Positions 36,048-44,355 of a stretch of 64,000 nt of DNA are shown piece by piece. A model generated the notes under the pieces. That model saw only the letters and a program-made list of their open reading frames with translations, did no database searches and had not been told where the DNA came from. Position 1 is the stretch's first letter. Each line of letters opens with the position of its first letter. The translations under genes were made by a program, and so were the position numbers. Source of the stretch: Parasulfuritortus sp049322515 (lineage in GTDB: Bacteria > Pseudomonadota > Gammaproteobacteria > Burkholderiales > Thiobacillaceae); NCBI GenBank assembly GCA_049322515.1, contig JBMOQW010000027.1, positions 124,001-188,000 on the forward strand, in the 5' to 3' direction.

Positions 36048-38786
36048 TCAGGCCTTGTAGACCTTGACCGAGCACTTCTTGTAGTCGGTTTCCTTGGACA
36101 GCGGGCAGGTCGAATCGAGGGTGACCTTGTTGATCAGCACCGACTCGTCGAACCAGGGCACGTAGACCATGCCGCGCGGCATCTTGTTGCGGCCACCGGT
36201 CTCCACGCGCACCTTGACCTTGCCGCGCCGCGACTCGACCCAGATCAGGTCGTTGCGCTTGAGGCCCTTGGCCTCGGCGTCCTTCGGGTGCATCCAGCAC
36301 ACCGCGTTGGGCACCGCGCGGTGCAGCTCGGGCACTCGGCGGGTCATGGTGCCGGAGTGCCAGTGTTCGAGCACGCGGCCGGTACACAGCCACATGTCGT
36401 AGTTGGCGTCCGGCTTCTCGACCGGCGAGGCGTAGGGGCGGAAGTAGATCTTCGCCTTGCCGGAGATGTCGACCTTGGTCGTCCCGGGCTTGTCCAGATC
36501 GCCCATCATCAGCGAGTTTCCGTTATTGCCGTAAAAATCGAAGCCGGAACCCTTCTTGACGTAGGGATCGTATTGCTCGTTGTTGCGCCACGGGGTCTCG
36601 ACCCACTTGTCACCCTTCTTCACCACGGGCCAGCGCAAGCCACGCACCTTTTCATGGTGGTAGACGTCGAACGGCGCCAGGTCATGGCCATGGCCACTGC
36701 CAAACAGACGGTATTCCTCGAACAGGGCCTTCTCCGGGAACCAGCCATCCTTGAGCAAAGTGGCGGTGACGTTCGGGTGGCCCTTGGCGATTGGATCGGG
36801 CCACTTCACTTTCTTGTTCTCCGGAGTGGCGAACAGCACTTCATACAGCGTGGTCTCGGGCGTGTAGCCCATGGCCTGGGCAGCCGGCAATACATCCGGG
36901 AGACCCGCTTCAAGGCCCGGCACCTTCTGGGCACCCCAGACATCCTTCAGCTTGAAGCGCTTGGACAGCTCCAGCATCATCCACAGGTCGGGACGCGCCT
37001 CGCCGGGCGGCGGAATCTGCTGACGCCAGACCTGGGTGCGCCGCTCGGCGTTGCCGTAAGCACCCCACTTCTCGTTGATCATGGCGGCCGGCAAGACCAG
37101 GTCGGCCACCTTGGCCGAGACGCCCGGATAAGCGTCGGCGACGACGATGAAGTTGTCCATCTCGCGCGCGGCCTTGATCCAATGGTTGACGTTGGCGGTG
37201 TTCTGCCAGGGGTTGTTGACCTGGGTCCAGGAAAACAGGATCTGGCCGTCTTCCAAGTCGCGCATGATCTTGACGAAGTGACTGCCCATCTGCGGGTTGA
37301 TGGTGCCGGCGGGCAGTTTCCAGATCTTCTCGGCGATCGCCCGGTGCTTCGGGTTCATCACCACCATGTCGGCCGGCAGGCGGTGGGCGAAGGTCCCCAC
37401 TTCACGGGCCGTACCGCAGGCGGAGGGCTGGCCGGTCAGCGAGAAGGCACCGTCGCCCGGCTTGCACTGGCGGCCGGTGAGCAGGTGGTTCATGTAGGCC
37501 TGTTCGTTGACCCAGGTGCCGCGCTGGTGCTGGTTGAAGCCCATGGTCCAGTAGGACACGATCTTGCGGCCCTTTTCGCAGTACATATCGGCCAGTTGTT
37601 GCAGCTTGGCCTTGAAGGCATCCAGGGACTCGTCCGGATCACCCTTGGCGACCTGGGCAGTGTAGTCCAGGGTGTACGGCTCCAGGGCCTTCTTGAAGTC
37701 CTCGAAGCTGATCGCCCAGTCCTTCATCGGGGTAGCGGCGTTCTTTTGCTCGACCGCTTCGCCTTCCTTCCGGCGCTGACCGATGGCTTCCCACTTGTCG
37801 AGCACGCGCACCTTCTCGTTCTTGTACACCTCCATCTCGGCGGCGGAAGCGAACTTCTCGACGTTCTTGGGCCGGAAGCCATAGCCGATGTCGTAGGGAC
37901 CGGTGGCAAACACGGTGTGCTTCTTGACGAAGTCCCAATCGAGGGCGTCACGCTTGACGATCTCGTGGGCGATGTAGTTCTGGATCGCCAGGTCGCCGCT
38001 CGGCGAGAAGATGATTTCCAGGTCGGCGATGTCGGACGACATGTTGCCGTACACCGACAGGTTGACCACTTTCATCTTGTCGTGGGTGAGGCGCCGGTTG
38101 GTGATGCGCGACCACAGGATCGGGTGCATCTCGGCCATGTTGGCACCCCACAGCACGGCGGTGTCGGTGTGCTCGATATCGTCGTAGTTGCCCTGCGGCT
38201 CGTCGATGCCAAAGGTTTGCATGAAGCCGACCACGGCCGAGGCCATGCAGTGCCGGGCGTTGGGGTCCAGGTTGTTGGAGCGGAAGCCGGCCTTCATCAG
38301 CTTGGCGGCGGCATAGCCCTCATGGATGGTGTATTGGCCAGAGCCGAAGATGGAGATGCCCGTGGGACCCTTTTCCTTCAGGGCCCAACGCATCTTCTCT
38401 TCCATGATGTCGATGGCCTGTTCCCAGGAGATCGGGGTGAACTTGCCCTTCTTGTCGAACTTGCCGTTGGTCATGCGCAGCAAGGGTTGGGTCAGGCGGT
38501 CCTTGCCGTAGTTGATCTTGCCGTTGAAGTAGCCCTTGACGCAGTTCAGGCCCCGGTTGACGGGGGCATCCGGGTCGCCCTTGGTGGCGACGATCTTGCC
38601 ATCCTTGGTGGCGATCATGATGCCGCAACCAGTCCCGCAGAAACGGCAAACGCCCTTGTCCCATTGCCATCCCTTCTCGGACGCCTTGACGGCGGCCTCG
38701 GCTTCCTTGGCCAGTGGCATGCCCACCGTCGCGGCAGTGCTGGCAGCGATGCTGGTCTTCAAAAAATCACGGCGTGTCAGTCCCAT
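36048..38786 (-). CDS. napA: Periplasmic nitrate reductase catalytic subunit NapA
   Basis: A 912-residue molybdoenzyme of the DMSO reductase family. The Tat signal is LTRRDFLKTS (Arg5-Arg6), the [4Fe-4S] ligands are Cys47, Cys50, Cys54 and Cys82 (VCRFCGTGCG and GLNCVKG), and the Mo-ligating cysteine is Cys180 in NARHCMAS, as expected for NapA. The C-terminal pterin-binding domain is complete. The ATG at 38786 has a perfect AGGAGG ribosome binding site. It reduces nitrate to nitrite in the periplasm. Length is close to that of epsilon- and betaproteobacterial NapA proteins. Confidence 0.98.
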   Translation of the reverse strand: MGLTRRDFLKTSIAASTAATVGMPLAKEAEAAVKASEKGWQWDKGVCRFCGTGCGIMIATKDGKIVATKGDPDAPVNRGLNCVKGYFNGKINYGKDRLTQPLLRMTNGKFDKKGKFTPISWEQAIDIMEEKMRWALKEKGPTGISIFGSGQYTIHEGYAAAKLMKAGFRSNNLDPNARHCMASAVVGFMQTFGIDEPQGNYDDIEHTDTAVLWGANMAEMHPILWSRITNRRLTHDKMKVVNLSVYGNMSSDIADLEIIFSPSGDLAIQNYIAHEIVKRDALDWDFVKKHTVFATGPYDIGYGFRPKNVEKFASAAEMEVYKNEKVRVLDKWEAIGQRRKEGEAVEQKNAATPMKDWAISFEDFKKALEPYTLDYTAQVAKGDPDESLDAFKAKLQQLADMYCEKGRKIVSYWTMGFNQHQRGTWVNEQAYMNHLLTGRQCKPGDGAFSLTGQPSACGTAREVGTFAHRLPADMVVMNPKHRAIAEKIWKLPAGTINPQMGSHFVKIMRDLEDGQILFSWTQVNNPWQNTANVNHWIKAAREMDNFIVVADAYPGVSAKVADLVLPAAMINEKWGAYGNAERRTQVWRQQIPPPGEARPDLWMMLELSKRFKLKDVWGAQKVPGLEAGLPDVLPAAQAMGYTPETTLYEVLFATPENKKVKWPDPIAKGHPNVTATLLKDGWFPEKALFEEYRLFGSGHGHDLAPFDVYHHEKVRGLRWPVVKKGDKWVETPWRNNEQYDPYVKKGSGFDFYGNNGNSLMMGDLDKPGTTKVDISGKAKIYFRPYASPVEKPDANYDMWLCTGRVLEHWHSGTMTRRVPELHRAVPNAVCWMHPKDAEAKGLKRNDLIWVESRRGKVKVRVETGGRNKMPRGMVYVPWFDESVLINKVTLDSTCPLSKETDYKKCSVKVYKA

Positions 38787-38809
38787 CACAACCTCCTTGC
38801 AAAAGTCCG

Positions 38810-39130
38810 TCAATCGTTCAGGTAAGCCGGCACGGCGCAGGCTTCACCTTGATCCTGTTCCACCAGTTCGGCGGGCATCTCGTCGTATTGCTTGTCGTCG
38901 TCAGCGATGTAGTGGTAGACCATCTCGGCCACGATGACGTGGGGCAAGGCCTTGATGCGCTTGACCCCGGCGATCTCTTCATTGATATCGGCGGCTTCCT
39001 GGACCGCGATGATGCGTCCGGTGGCCTCGTCGACCTGATGCACCTCGACCTGATCCATGTCGCGCAACGCGGCGACGACCTGCGCCTGCCACTCCGGCTT
39101 GGCGACCACCAGGATTCCGGAAAGATTCAT
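38810..39130 (-). CDS. napD: Chaperone NapD
   Basis: A 106-residue cytoplasmic protein with the NapD start NLSGILVVAKPEWQAQVVAAL and the block RIKALPHVIVAEMVYHYI. NapD binds the NapA Tat signal and guides cofactor insertion. The ATG at 39130 has an AAGGAG ribosome binding site; an ATG at 39145 would place that site inside the gene. It is first in the operon. The C-terminus is longer and more acidic than in E. coli NapD. Confidence 0.93.
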   Translation of the reverse strand: MNLSGILVVAKPEWQAQVVAALRDMDQVEVHQVDEATGRIIAVQEAADINEEIAGVKRIKALPHVIVAEMVYHYIADDDKQYDEMPAELVEQDQGEACAVPAYLND

Positions 39131-39145
39131 GGCTTGCTCCTTCAT

Positions 39146-39172
39146 GCATTGCTATCAGTGTTATAGCAATGC
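39146..39172. promoter_or_regulatory. 27-bp palindrome in the nap promoter region
   Basis: GCATTGCTAT and ATAGCAATGC form a perfect 10-bp inverted repeat around CAGTGTT. Read on the minus strand it contains TATAAC, a possible -10 box for napD, so a protein bound here could block nap transcription. It does not match the FNR half-site. The binding protein is unknown. Confidence 0.55.
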
Positions 39173-39196
39173 TGAGCGTGCGCCCCCCGAGTTACT

Positions 39197-39210
39197 TTGA
39201 CATTGATCAA
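39197..39210. promoter_or_regulatory. FNR/Dnr-type box between nap and its divergent regulator
   Basis: TTGACATTGATCAA matches TTGAT-N4-ATCAA in 9 of 10 defined positions. It lies 67 bp from the napD ATG and 78 bp from the ATG of the divergent Crp/Fnr gene, whose helix-turn-helix has the ETFSR pattern that reads this half-site. It probably activates nap and may regulate the regulator itself. Confidence 0.75.
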
Positions 39211-39287
39211 GAAACGGTAAATTCTGGATGGCGAAGCCCGCATATCGTGCGCAGACCAGTACAATCGCGCCGCTTCGAGGAGACTCC

Positions 39288-39977
39288 ATGATTCAGGAAA
39301 CCCGACACCCGATCCGTGAAATCCTGGCCCGGCAACCGATGTTCCGTAACCTCAACGAGGCCGAACTGGGCGCCATCGCGGCCGGGACCCGCGAGTTTCG
39401 TGTCCGCCGCAACGAGGTCGTGTTCCAGAAAGGCGACCTGCCCGAAGGCATGCACATCGTCATCATGGGGCAGATCAAGCTGTCCATCCCGTCCAGCCAG
39501 GGCGCCGAGAAGGTGGTCCACATGGCCGGTCCCGGCCATACCTTCGGCGAGGCGGTGGTGTTCCTGAACAAGCCCTACCCGGTGAGCGCCATCGCCACCC
39601 AGGACAGCATCATCCTGCTGGTGCTACGCAACGCCCTCGAACTGGCGCTCAATGACAGCCCGATGCTGTCGCGCAAGATGCTGGCCAGCCTGTCCATGCG
39701 CCTGCACGAACTGATCGACGACATGGAGACCTGCACCCTGCGCACCAGCATGCAACGGGTGGTCTGCTACCTGAGCCAGCAGATCCCGGCCGAACATGCC
39801 GAGGACTACACCATCCAGCTCGGCAGCAGCAAGCAGACCATTGCCTCGCAGCTCAACCTGGCGCCGGAAACCTTCTCGCGGGTACTCAGCCAGCTCTCGG
39901 AAGCCGGACTGATCCAGGTCAGCGGCCGGTCGATCACGGTCGCCAGTCGAGACCAGTTGATGCGCTTCCAGGCCTGA
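39288..39977 (+). CDS. Crp/Fnr-family regulator (Dnr-like), divergent from nap
   Basis: A 229-residue regulator with an N-terminal cyclic-nucleotide-like sensor domain (ARQPMFRNLNEAELGAI, GHTFGEAVVFLNKPYPVSAI), a dimer helix and a C-terminal helix-turn-helix (SSKQTIASQLNLAPETFSRV). The E-T-F-S-R pattern is that of FNR-type readers of TTGAT. The N-terminal iron-sulfur cysteines of FNR are absent, so it may sense NO or heme-bound ligands like Dnr, or bind another effector. The ATG at 39288 follows CGAGGAGA. It is divergent from napDAGHB with the FNR-type box between. Confidence 0.9.
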   Translation: MIQETRHPIREILARQPMFRNLNEAELGAIAAGTREFRVRRNEVVFQKGDLPEGMHIVIMGQIKLSIPSSQGAEKVVHMAGPGHTFGEAVVFLNKPYPVSAIATQDSIILLVLRNALELALNDSPMLSRKMLASLSMRLHELIDDMETCTLRTSMQRVVCYLSQQIPAEHAEDYTIQLGSSKQTIASQLNLAPETFSRVLSQLSEAGLIQVSGRSITVASRDQLMRFQA

Positions 39978-39987
39978 GCGCGCCCTT

Positions 39988-41451
39988 TCAGCGCCAGAAC
40001 GGCCGGGCGCGCAGCACGCGCCGCACGGGGACAGCCGCCTGGTCGACGTGGGCGCCGGCGGCGATGAAACCCTCGACCAGCCCGCGCGCGTAGGCCATGT
40101 GGCCGTCGCGGTCCAGGTCGGCCAGCAGGCGGTGTGCCACCGCCACGTCGTTGGCCACGCCGAGGCGATCCTGAGCCTCGGCCACCTGATCGAGGAAGCG
40201 CTCGGCACGACGGCCGAATAGCGGCGCCAGGAGTTCGCCCGTGTAACGCAGTCGCTTGGCCAGCAAGCGCAGTCGATGGCGGCCTTCGGCATCGAGCGCG
40301 TCGAACTGTTTGGCCAGTTTCCGGAAGGTCCGCCAGCGCCGATCCAGCGCCTGGCGCGCCCAGCCCAGTGCATCCGGGCCGCCCTGCCGGGGGTCGAGCA
40401 GGGCAGCCCCCATGTCCAGGGTCAGCGCGGTCAGCGCAGTGCTGCCTGCGGCGGCACGCGCCTGCCGTCTGGCCCGGATCCGGGCCACCTCGGCCCGGGC
40501 CACCAGGCCCGCCAGCCGGTCGGGCTCGGGCAACCCCTGGGCAGCCCGGGCCAGGGTTTCAGTGACCAGGACATCGAGGTCACGCGCCGGTGATAGCACG
40601 GTCATGAAGCCACGCAAGGCCTCGCGCCAGGCCGGCGCAGCCAGCTCGAGACCGCGGCCCAGGCTCAGCAGGGTGCGCATCCGGCGCACCGCGACCCGGG
40701 TCTGATGCAGGTATTCCGGATCGTCCTGGGCGAGCAGGCCGGGCAGGTTATGGCCGAACTGGGCCAGCGCGGCCAAGAAGGAAAGCCGCCACACCTCGGC
40801 CGCCGGCAGGCCCGGCTCGACGGCCACCGGCATCGCCTTGCATGGCCGCTCCTGCCAGGCGCCCAGCAGGGCATAGCCGCGCAGGGCCTTGCTGCGGTAT
40901 TCCGGCACCAGCGGCACGGTCACCAGCAACTGCCGGGCTACGTCGAACAAACAGGCCCCGTCGCCGTCCAGCAATTCCAGCTCAACCTCGGACACCGGCA
41001 AGTCGGCATCGCCGGCGCGGATGTGGCCGAGATCCAGGGCCACCTCGACGCGGCCGGTCTCGAGTTCGAGCAGCCAGGCCGTACGCCGGAACTCGGTGCT
41101 GAACACCGGCGCCAGCCGGGCTTCGATGTCGGGGGTCAGCGCGGCACGCGCCGCCTCGGGCAAGACCGTGAAATCGGGCTGGTTGCCGGCCACCGCGACT
41201 TCATACTCCGGGCGCACCGACAAGCCGCCCACCGAGCCCCGGTCGAGCTTCACGGTCTGCACCCAGTGGTAGCCCTCGCGGCGCAGGCGGAAGGCCCCTT
41301 TGCGCCGGAACAGGTCCAGCTCGGGCGTATCGAAATAGAGGCCGTACATGACCTTGCGGGTGACCGGCGCCGACTTGAGCAGGGGATGGGCACGCAGCCG
41401 GCGGGCGGCATGCGCCGGCAGGGCCAGCTTGAGCTCGATTTCGACGGTCAT
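39988..41451 (-). CDS. CYTH-CHAD domain protein, probable inorganic triphosphatase
   Basis: A 487-residue protein with an N-terminal CYTH domain (EXEXK motif as Glu4, Glu6, Lys8 in TVEIELKLAL; YGLYFDTPELDLFRRKGAFRLR) and a C-terminal helical CHAD domain rich in histidine and arginine (LHQTRVAVRRMRTLLSLGR, LRLLAKRLRYTGELLAPLFG). CYTH enzymes cleave triphosphates; CHAD domains bind polyphosphate. It is divergent from ppk1, which supports a polyphosphate role. It is like E. coli YgiF in layout. Confidence 0.92.
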   Translation of the reverse strand: MTVEIELKLALPAHAARRLRAHPLLKSAPVTRKVMYGLYFDTPELDLFRRKGAFRLRREGYHWVQTVKLDRGSVGGLSVRPEYEVAVAGNQPDFTVLPEAARAALTPDIEARLAPVFSTEFRRTAWLLELETGRVEVALDLGHIRAGDADLPVSEVELELLDGDGACLFDVARQLLVTVPLVPEYRSKALRGYALLGAWQERPCKAMPVAVEPGLPAAEVWRLSFLAALAQFGHNLPGLLAQDDPEYLHQTRVAVRRMRTLLSLGRGLELAAPAWREALRGFMTVLSPARDLDVLVTETLARAAQGLPEPDRLAGLVARAEVARIRARRQARAAAGSTALTALTLDMGAALLDPRQGGPDALGWARQALDRRWRTFRKLAKQFDALDAEGRHRLRLLAKRLRYTGELLAPLFGRRAERFLDQVAEAQDRLGVANDVAVAHRLLADLDRDGHMAYARGLVEGFIAAGAHVDQAAVPVRRVLRARPFWR

Positions 41452-41523
41452 GGTGGGCGATAGATGGCGAAACGATTTTCAGGGTAGCATCATTGCGCCC
41501 CTTTTCCTGTGACAGTCGACCCG

Positions 41524-43584
41524 ATGAGCCCCCTTCCCCCCAGCGAACTCCTGATCAACCGCGAACTCGGTATCCTGCAATTCAACCGCCGCGTCCTGGC
41601 CCAGGCCGAGGACCCGGCCACGCCGCTGCTCGAGCGCCTGCGCTTCCTGTGCATCTTCTCCAGCAACATGGACGAGTTCTTCGAGATCCGCGCCTCCGGC
41701 CTCAAGGAGCAGTTGCGCCTGAATTCGCTGCACACCGGGCCGGACGGCCTCACCGCGCGCCAGGTATTCAAGGAAATGGCCAAGGTGGCCCATGCCATGG
41801 TGGCGCGCCAGTACGAGCTGCTCAACAACGAGGTGCTGCCGGCCCTGGCCGCCGAGGGCATCCGATTCCACAAGCGCAGCGAGTGGACGCCGGAGCAGGA
41901 TGCCTGGATCAAGGACTATTTCTTCAATGAACTGATGCCGGTGCTGACCCCGATCGGGCTCGATCCCTCGCACCCCTTCCCGAACGTGCTCAACAAGAGC
42001 CTGAATTTCGCCGTCGAGCTATCCGGCAAGGATGCTTTCGGCCGCTCTTCAGGCAAGGCCGTGGTGCAGGCGCCGCGTTCCCTGCCCCGGGTCATCCAGC
42101 TGCCCCCGGAAGTGGCCAGCTGCGAACACAGCTTCGTGTTCCTGTCTTCGATCCTGCACGCCCACGTCGGGGCCCTGTTCGCCGGCATGACCGTGGAAGG
42201 CTGCTACCAGTTCCGGGTCACCCGCAACTCCGACCTGTTCATCGACGAGGAAGAGAACAAGAACCTGCGTGAACAGTTGCAGGGCGAGCTGCCGCACCGC
42301 CATTTCGGCAACGCAGTGCGCCTGGAGGTGGCTGACAGCTGCTCCGAGGACATGAAGGCGTTCCTGCTCAAGCAGTTCCACCTGACCCGCGACGACCTCT
42401 ACCAGGTGCGTGGCCCGGTCAATCTGGTGCGCCTGATGAACGTGCCCGACCGGGTCGAGCGACCGGATCTCAAGTTCCAGCCCTTCACCCAGGGCCTGCC
42501 CGCCGGCCTGGTCGACGAGGACGACCTGTTCGCCGCCATCAGCCGGGGCGACATCCTGCTGCACCACCCGTTCCAGAGTTTCCAGCCGGTGATCGACTTC
42601 ATCGGCCAGGCCGCCGAGGATCCCAACGTGCTGGCCATCAAGCAGACCGTCTACCGCACCGGCACCGACTCCGAACTGATGCGCCACCTGATCGCCGCCG
42701 CCCAGCGCGGCAAGGAAGTCACCGTGGTGGTGGAACTGCTGGCCCGCTTCGACGAGGAGGCCAACATCAACTGGGCCGAGAAGCTGGAAGCCGCCGGCGC
42801 CCACGTCGTCTACGGCGTGGTCGGCCACAAGACGCATGCCAAGATGGCCATGGTGGTGCGGCGCGAGGATGGCAAGATCAAGCGCTACTGCCACCTCGGC
42901 ACCGGCAACTACCATGCCCGCACGGCGCGCCTCTACACCGACTTCGGCTTGCTCACCTGCCACACGGCCATCTGCCAGGACGTCAACGACGTGTTCATGC
43001 AGATCACCGGCCTGGGCAGTGCCGGCGAACATGACTATCTCTGGCAGTCGCCGTTCACCCTGCACCCGAACGTGATCCGCGCGATCGAGAACGAGACCGC
43101 ACGGGCCCGCAATGGTGAACCGGCGCGCATCGTCGCCAAGATGAATGCCCTGCTCGAACCGCGCGTCATCGCCGCGCTCTACGAAGCCTCCCAGGCCGGC
43201 GTCGAGATCGATCTGATCGTGCGCGCGGTGTGCGCGCTCCGGCCCGGCCTGCCCGGCGTGTCGGAGAACATCCGGGTGCGCTCGGTGATCGGCCGTTTCC
43301 TCGAGCACCATCGGGTGTTCTACTTCTGGAACGGCGGCCAGGAAGACATCTACCTATCCAGTGCCGACTGGATGGACCGCAATTTCTTCCGCCGCATCGA
43401 GACCTGCTTCCCGGTGCTCGACGAAAAGCTCAAGAAACGGGTCATCAACGAAGGCATCACGCCCTACCTGAAGGACAACCTGCAATCCTGGGAAATGCAG
43501 CCGGACGGCAATTACCAGAAGCGGCCGCGCCGGGGTCGGGGCTTTTCTGCCCAGGCCTACCTGCTCAAACTGCTGGCCAATTGA
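41524..43584 (+). CDS. ppk: Polyphosphate kinase 1
   Basis: A 686-residue enzyme that makes polyphosphate from ATP. Family blocks are LLINRELGILQFNRRVLAQA, LDPSHPFPNVLNKSLNFAV, VLAIKQTVYRTGTDSELM and the autophosphorylated-histidine region GHKTHAKMAMVVRRE, followed by HLGTGNYHARTARLYTDFGL. Length is usual. I chose the ATG at 41524; a GTG five codons upstream is possible. The gene is divergent from the CYTH-CHAD gene, with 72 bp between. Confidence 0.97.
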   Translation: MSPLPPSELLINRELGILQFNRRVLAQAEDPATPLLERLRFLCIFSSNMDEFFEIRASGLKEQLRLNSLHTGPDGLTARQVFKEMAKVAHAMVARQYELLNNEVLPALAAEGIRFHKRSEWTPEQDAWIKDYFFNELMPVLTPIGLDPSHPFPNVLNKSLNFAVELSGKDAFGRSSGKAVVQAPRSLPRVIQLPPEVASCEHSFVFLSSILHAHVGALFAGMTVEGCYQFRVTRNSDLFIDEEENKNLREQLQGELPHRHFGNAVRLEVADSCSEDMKAFLLKQFHLTRDDLYQVRGPVNLVRLMNVPDRVERPDLKFQPFTQGLPAGLVDEDDLFAAISRGDILLHHPFQSFQPVIDFIGQAAEDPNVLAIKQTVYRTGTDSELMRHLIAAAQRGKEVTVVVELLARFDEEANINWAEKLEAAGAHVVYGVVGHKTHAKMAMVVRREDGKIKRYCHLGTGNYHARTARLYTDFGLLTCHTAICQDVNDVFMQITGLGSAGEHDYLWQSPFTLHPNVIRAIENETARARNGEPARIVAKMNALLEPRVIAALYEASQAGVEIDLIVRAVCALRPGLPGVSENIRVRSVIGRFLEHHRVFYFWNGGQEDIYLSSADWMDRNFFRRIETCFPVLDEKLKKRVINEGITPYLKDNLQSWEMQPDGNYQKRPRRGRGFSAQAYLLKLLAN

Positions 43585-43600
43585 GCCGCGCGACCCGCGC

Positions 43601-44293
43601 TCAGTACTTGGCGTGCTGCTCCGCGATCAAGTGGTCGATGTAGTAGTGGAGCAGGATGGCGCCCTCCTCGTCGGGGGCTTGAAATTCGACGCCATAGCGA
43701 AACTGGCCCTTCTCGATGCAGGCATCGAGATCTCCGCTGTTGCGCACGGCGGCGCGCAAGCCGAGGGTGCGGACCAATTCTGGCAGGATGACCGGGATGT
43801 CCAGGTCGACCATGCCGCCCGGTTCGGCCAGGATGCCCGCCAATTCGAGCGTCGCGCCGCGCAGGCTGAGGTCGCGCATGATGGCCAGGGTGCGGGTGCC
43901 ATCCGGACGCCGGAGTTCGACCGGCAACCGCACCTCGATCCTCGGATCGCGCCGCACCGGCCGGTAGTGGACCTCGGCAGGCAGGCTGAAATGGGCATAG
44001 GAATGGGGCTTTGACCGGGCCCGCAGGGTGGTGGCGTCAAAGGCATAGACATGGGTGCCGGCCAGCGCCCGGAACGACATCTTGACGCCCGGCCGCAGCC
44101 AGATCGCGGTATCCCCCACCTTGGGCAAGGTGGTCAGGAAGCTGAGCCCCTGGATCGCCCCGATGTACTGCACGTTGAACTGGCTGATGCCCTGGGCCGT
44201 GGTCTGGCGCATTTGCAAGGCAGCCCCCACCCGCAGGTGCATGTCCTCGAAATCCGCCGTATGCAACATGGGCGGCCGGCCTGGGTCTGTCAT
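43601..44293 (-). CDS. PilZ-domain c-di-GMP receptor (YcgR-like)
   Basis: A 230-residue protein. The N-terminal half (about 1-110) looks like the YcgR-type beta domain; the C-terminal half is a PilZ domain with RRDPRIEVRLP (the RXXXR element) and the later DLSLRGATLEL (D/NXSXXG element), the c-di-GMP-binding residues. YcgR proteins act as a flagellar brake. Convergent with ppk1 (17 bp apart). No catalytic domain. Confidence 0.88.
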   Translation of the reverse strand: MTDPGRPPMLHTADFEDMHLRVGAALQMRQTTAQGISQFNVQYIGAIQGLSFLTTLPKVGDTAIWLRPGVKMSFRALAGTHVYAFDATTLRARSKPHSYAHFSLPAEVHYRPVRRDPRIEVRLPVELRRPDGTRTLAIMRDLSLRGATLELAGILAEPGGMVDLDIPVILPELVRTLGLRAAVRNSGDLDACIEKGQFRYGVEFQAPDEEGAILLHYYIDHLIAEQHAKY

Positions 44294-44355
44294 GGCGTTC
44301 CCGGTGTGTCGCGCGTGGTTGGAATAAAGCTAGTATATCCATACCAGCGTCCGGG

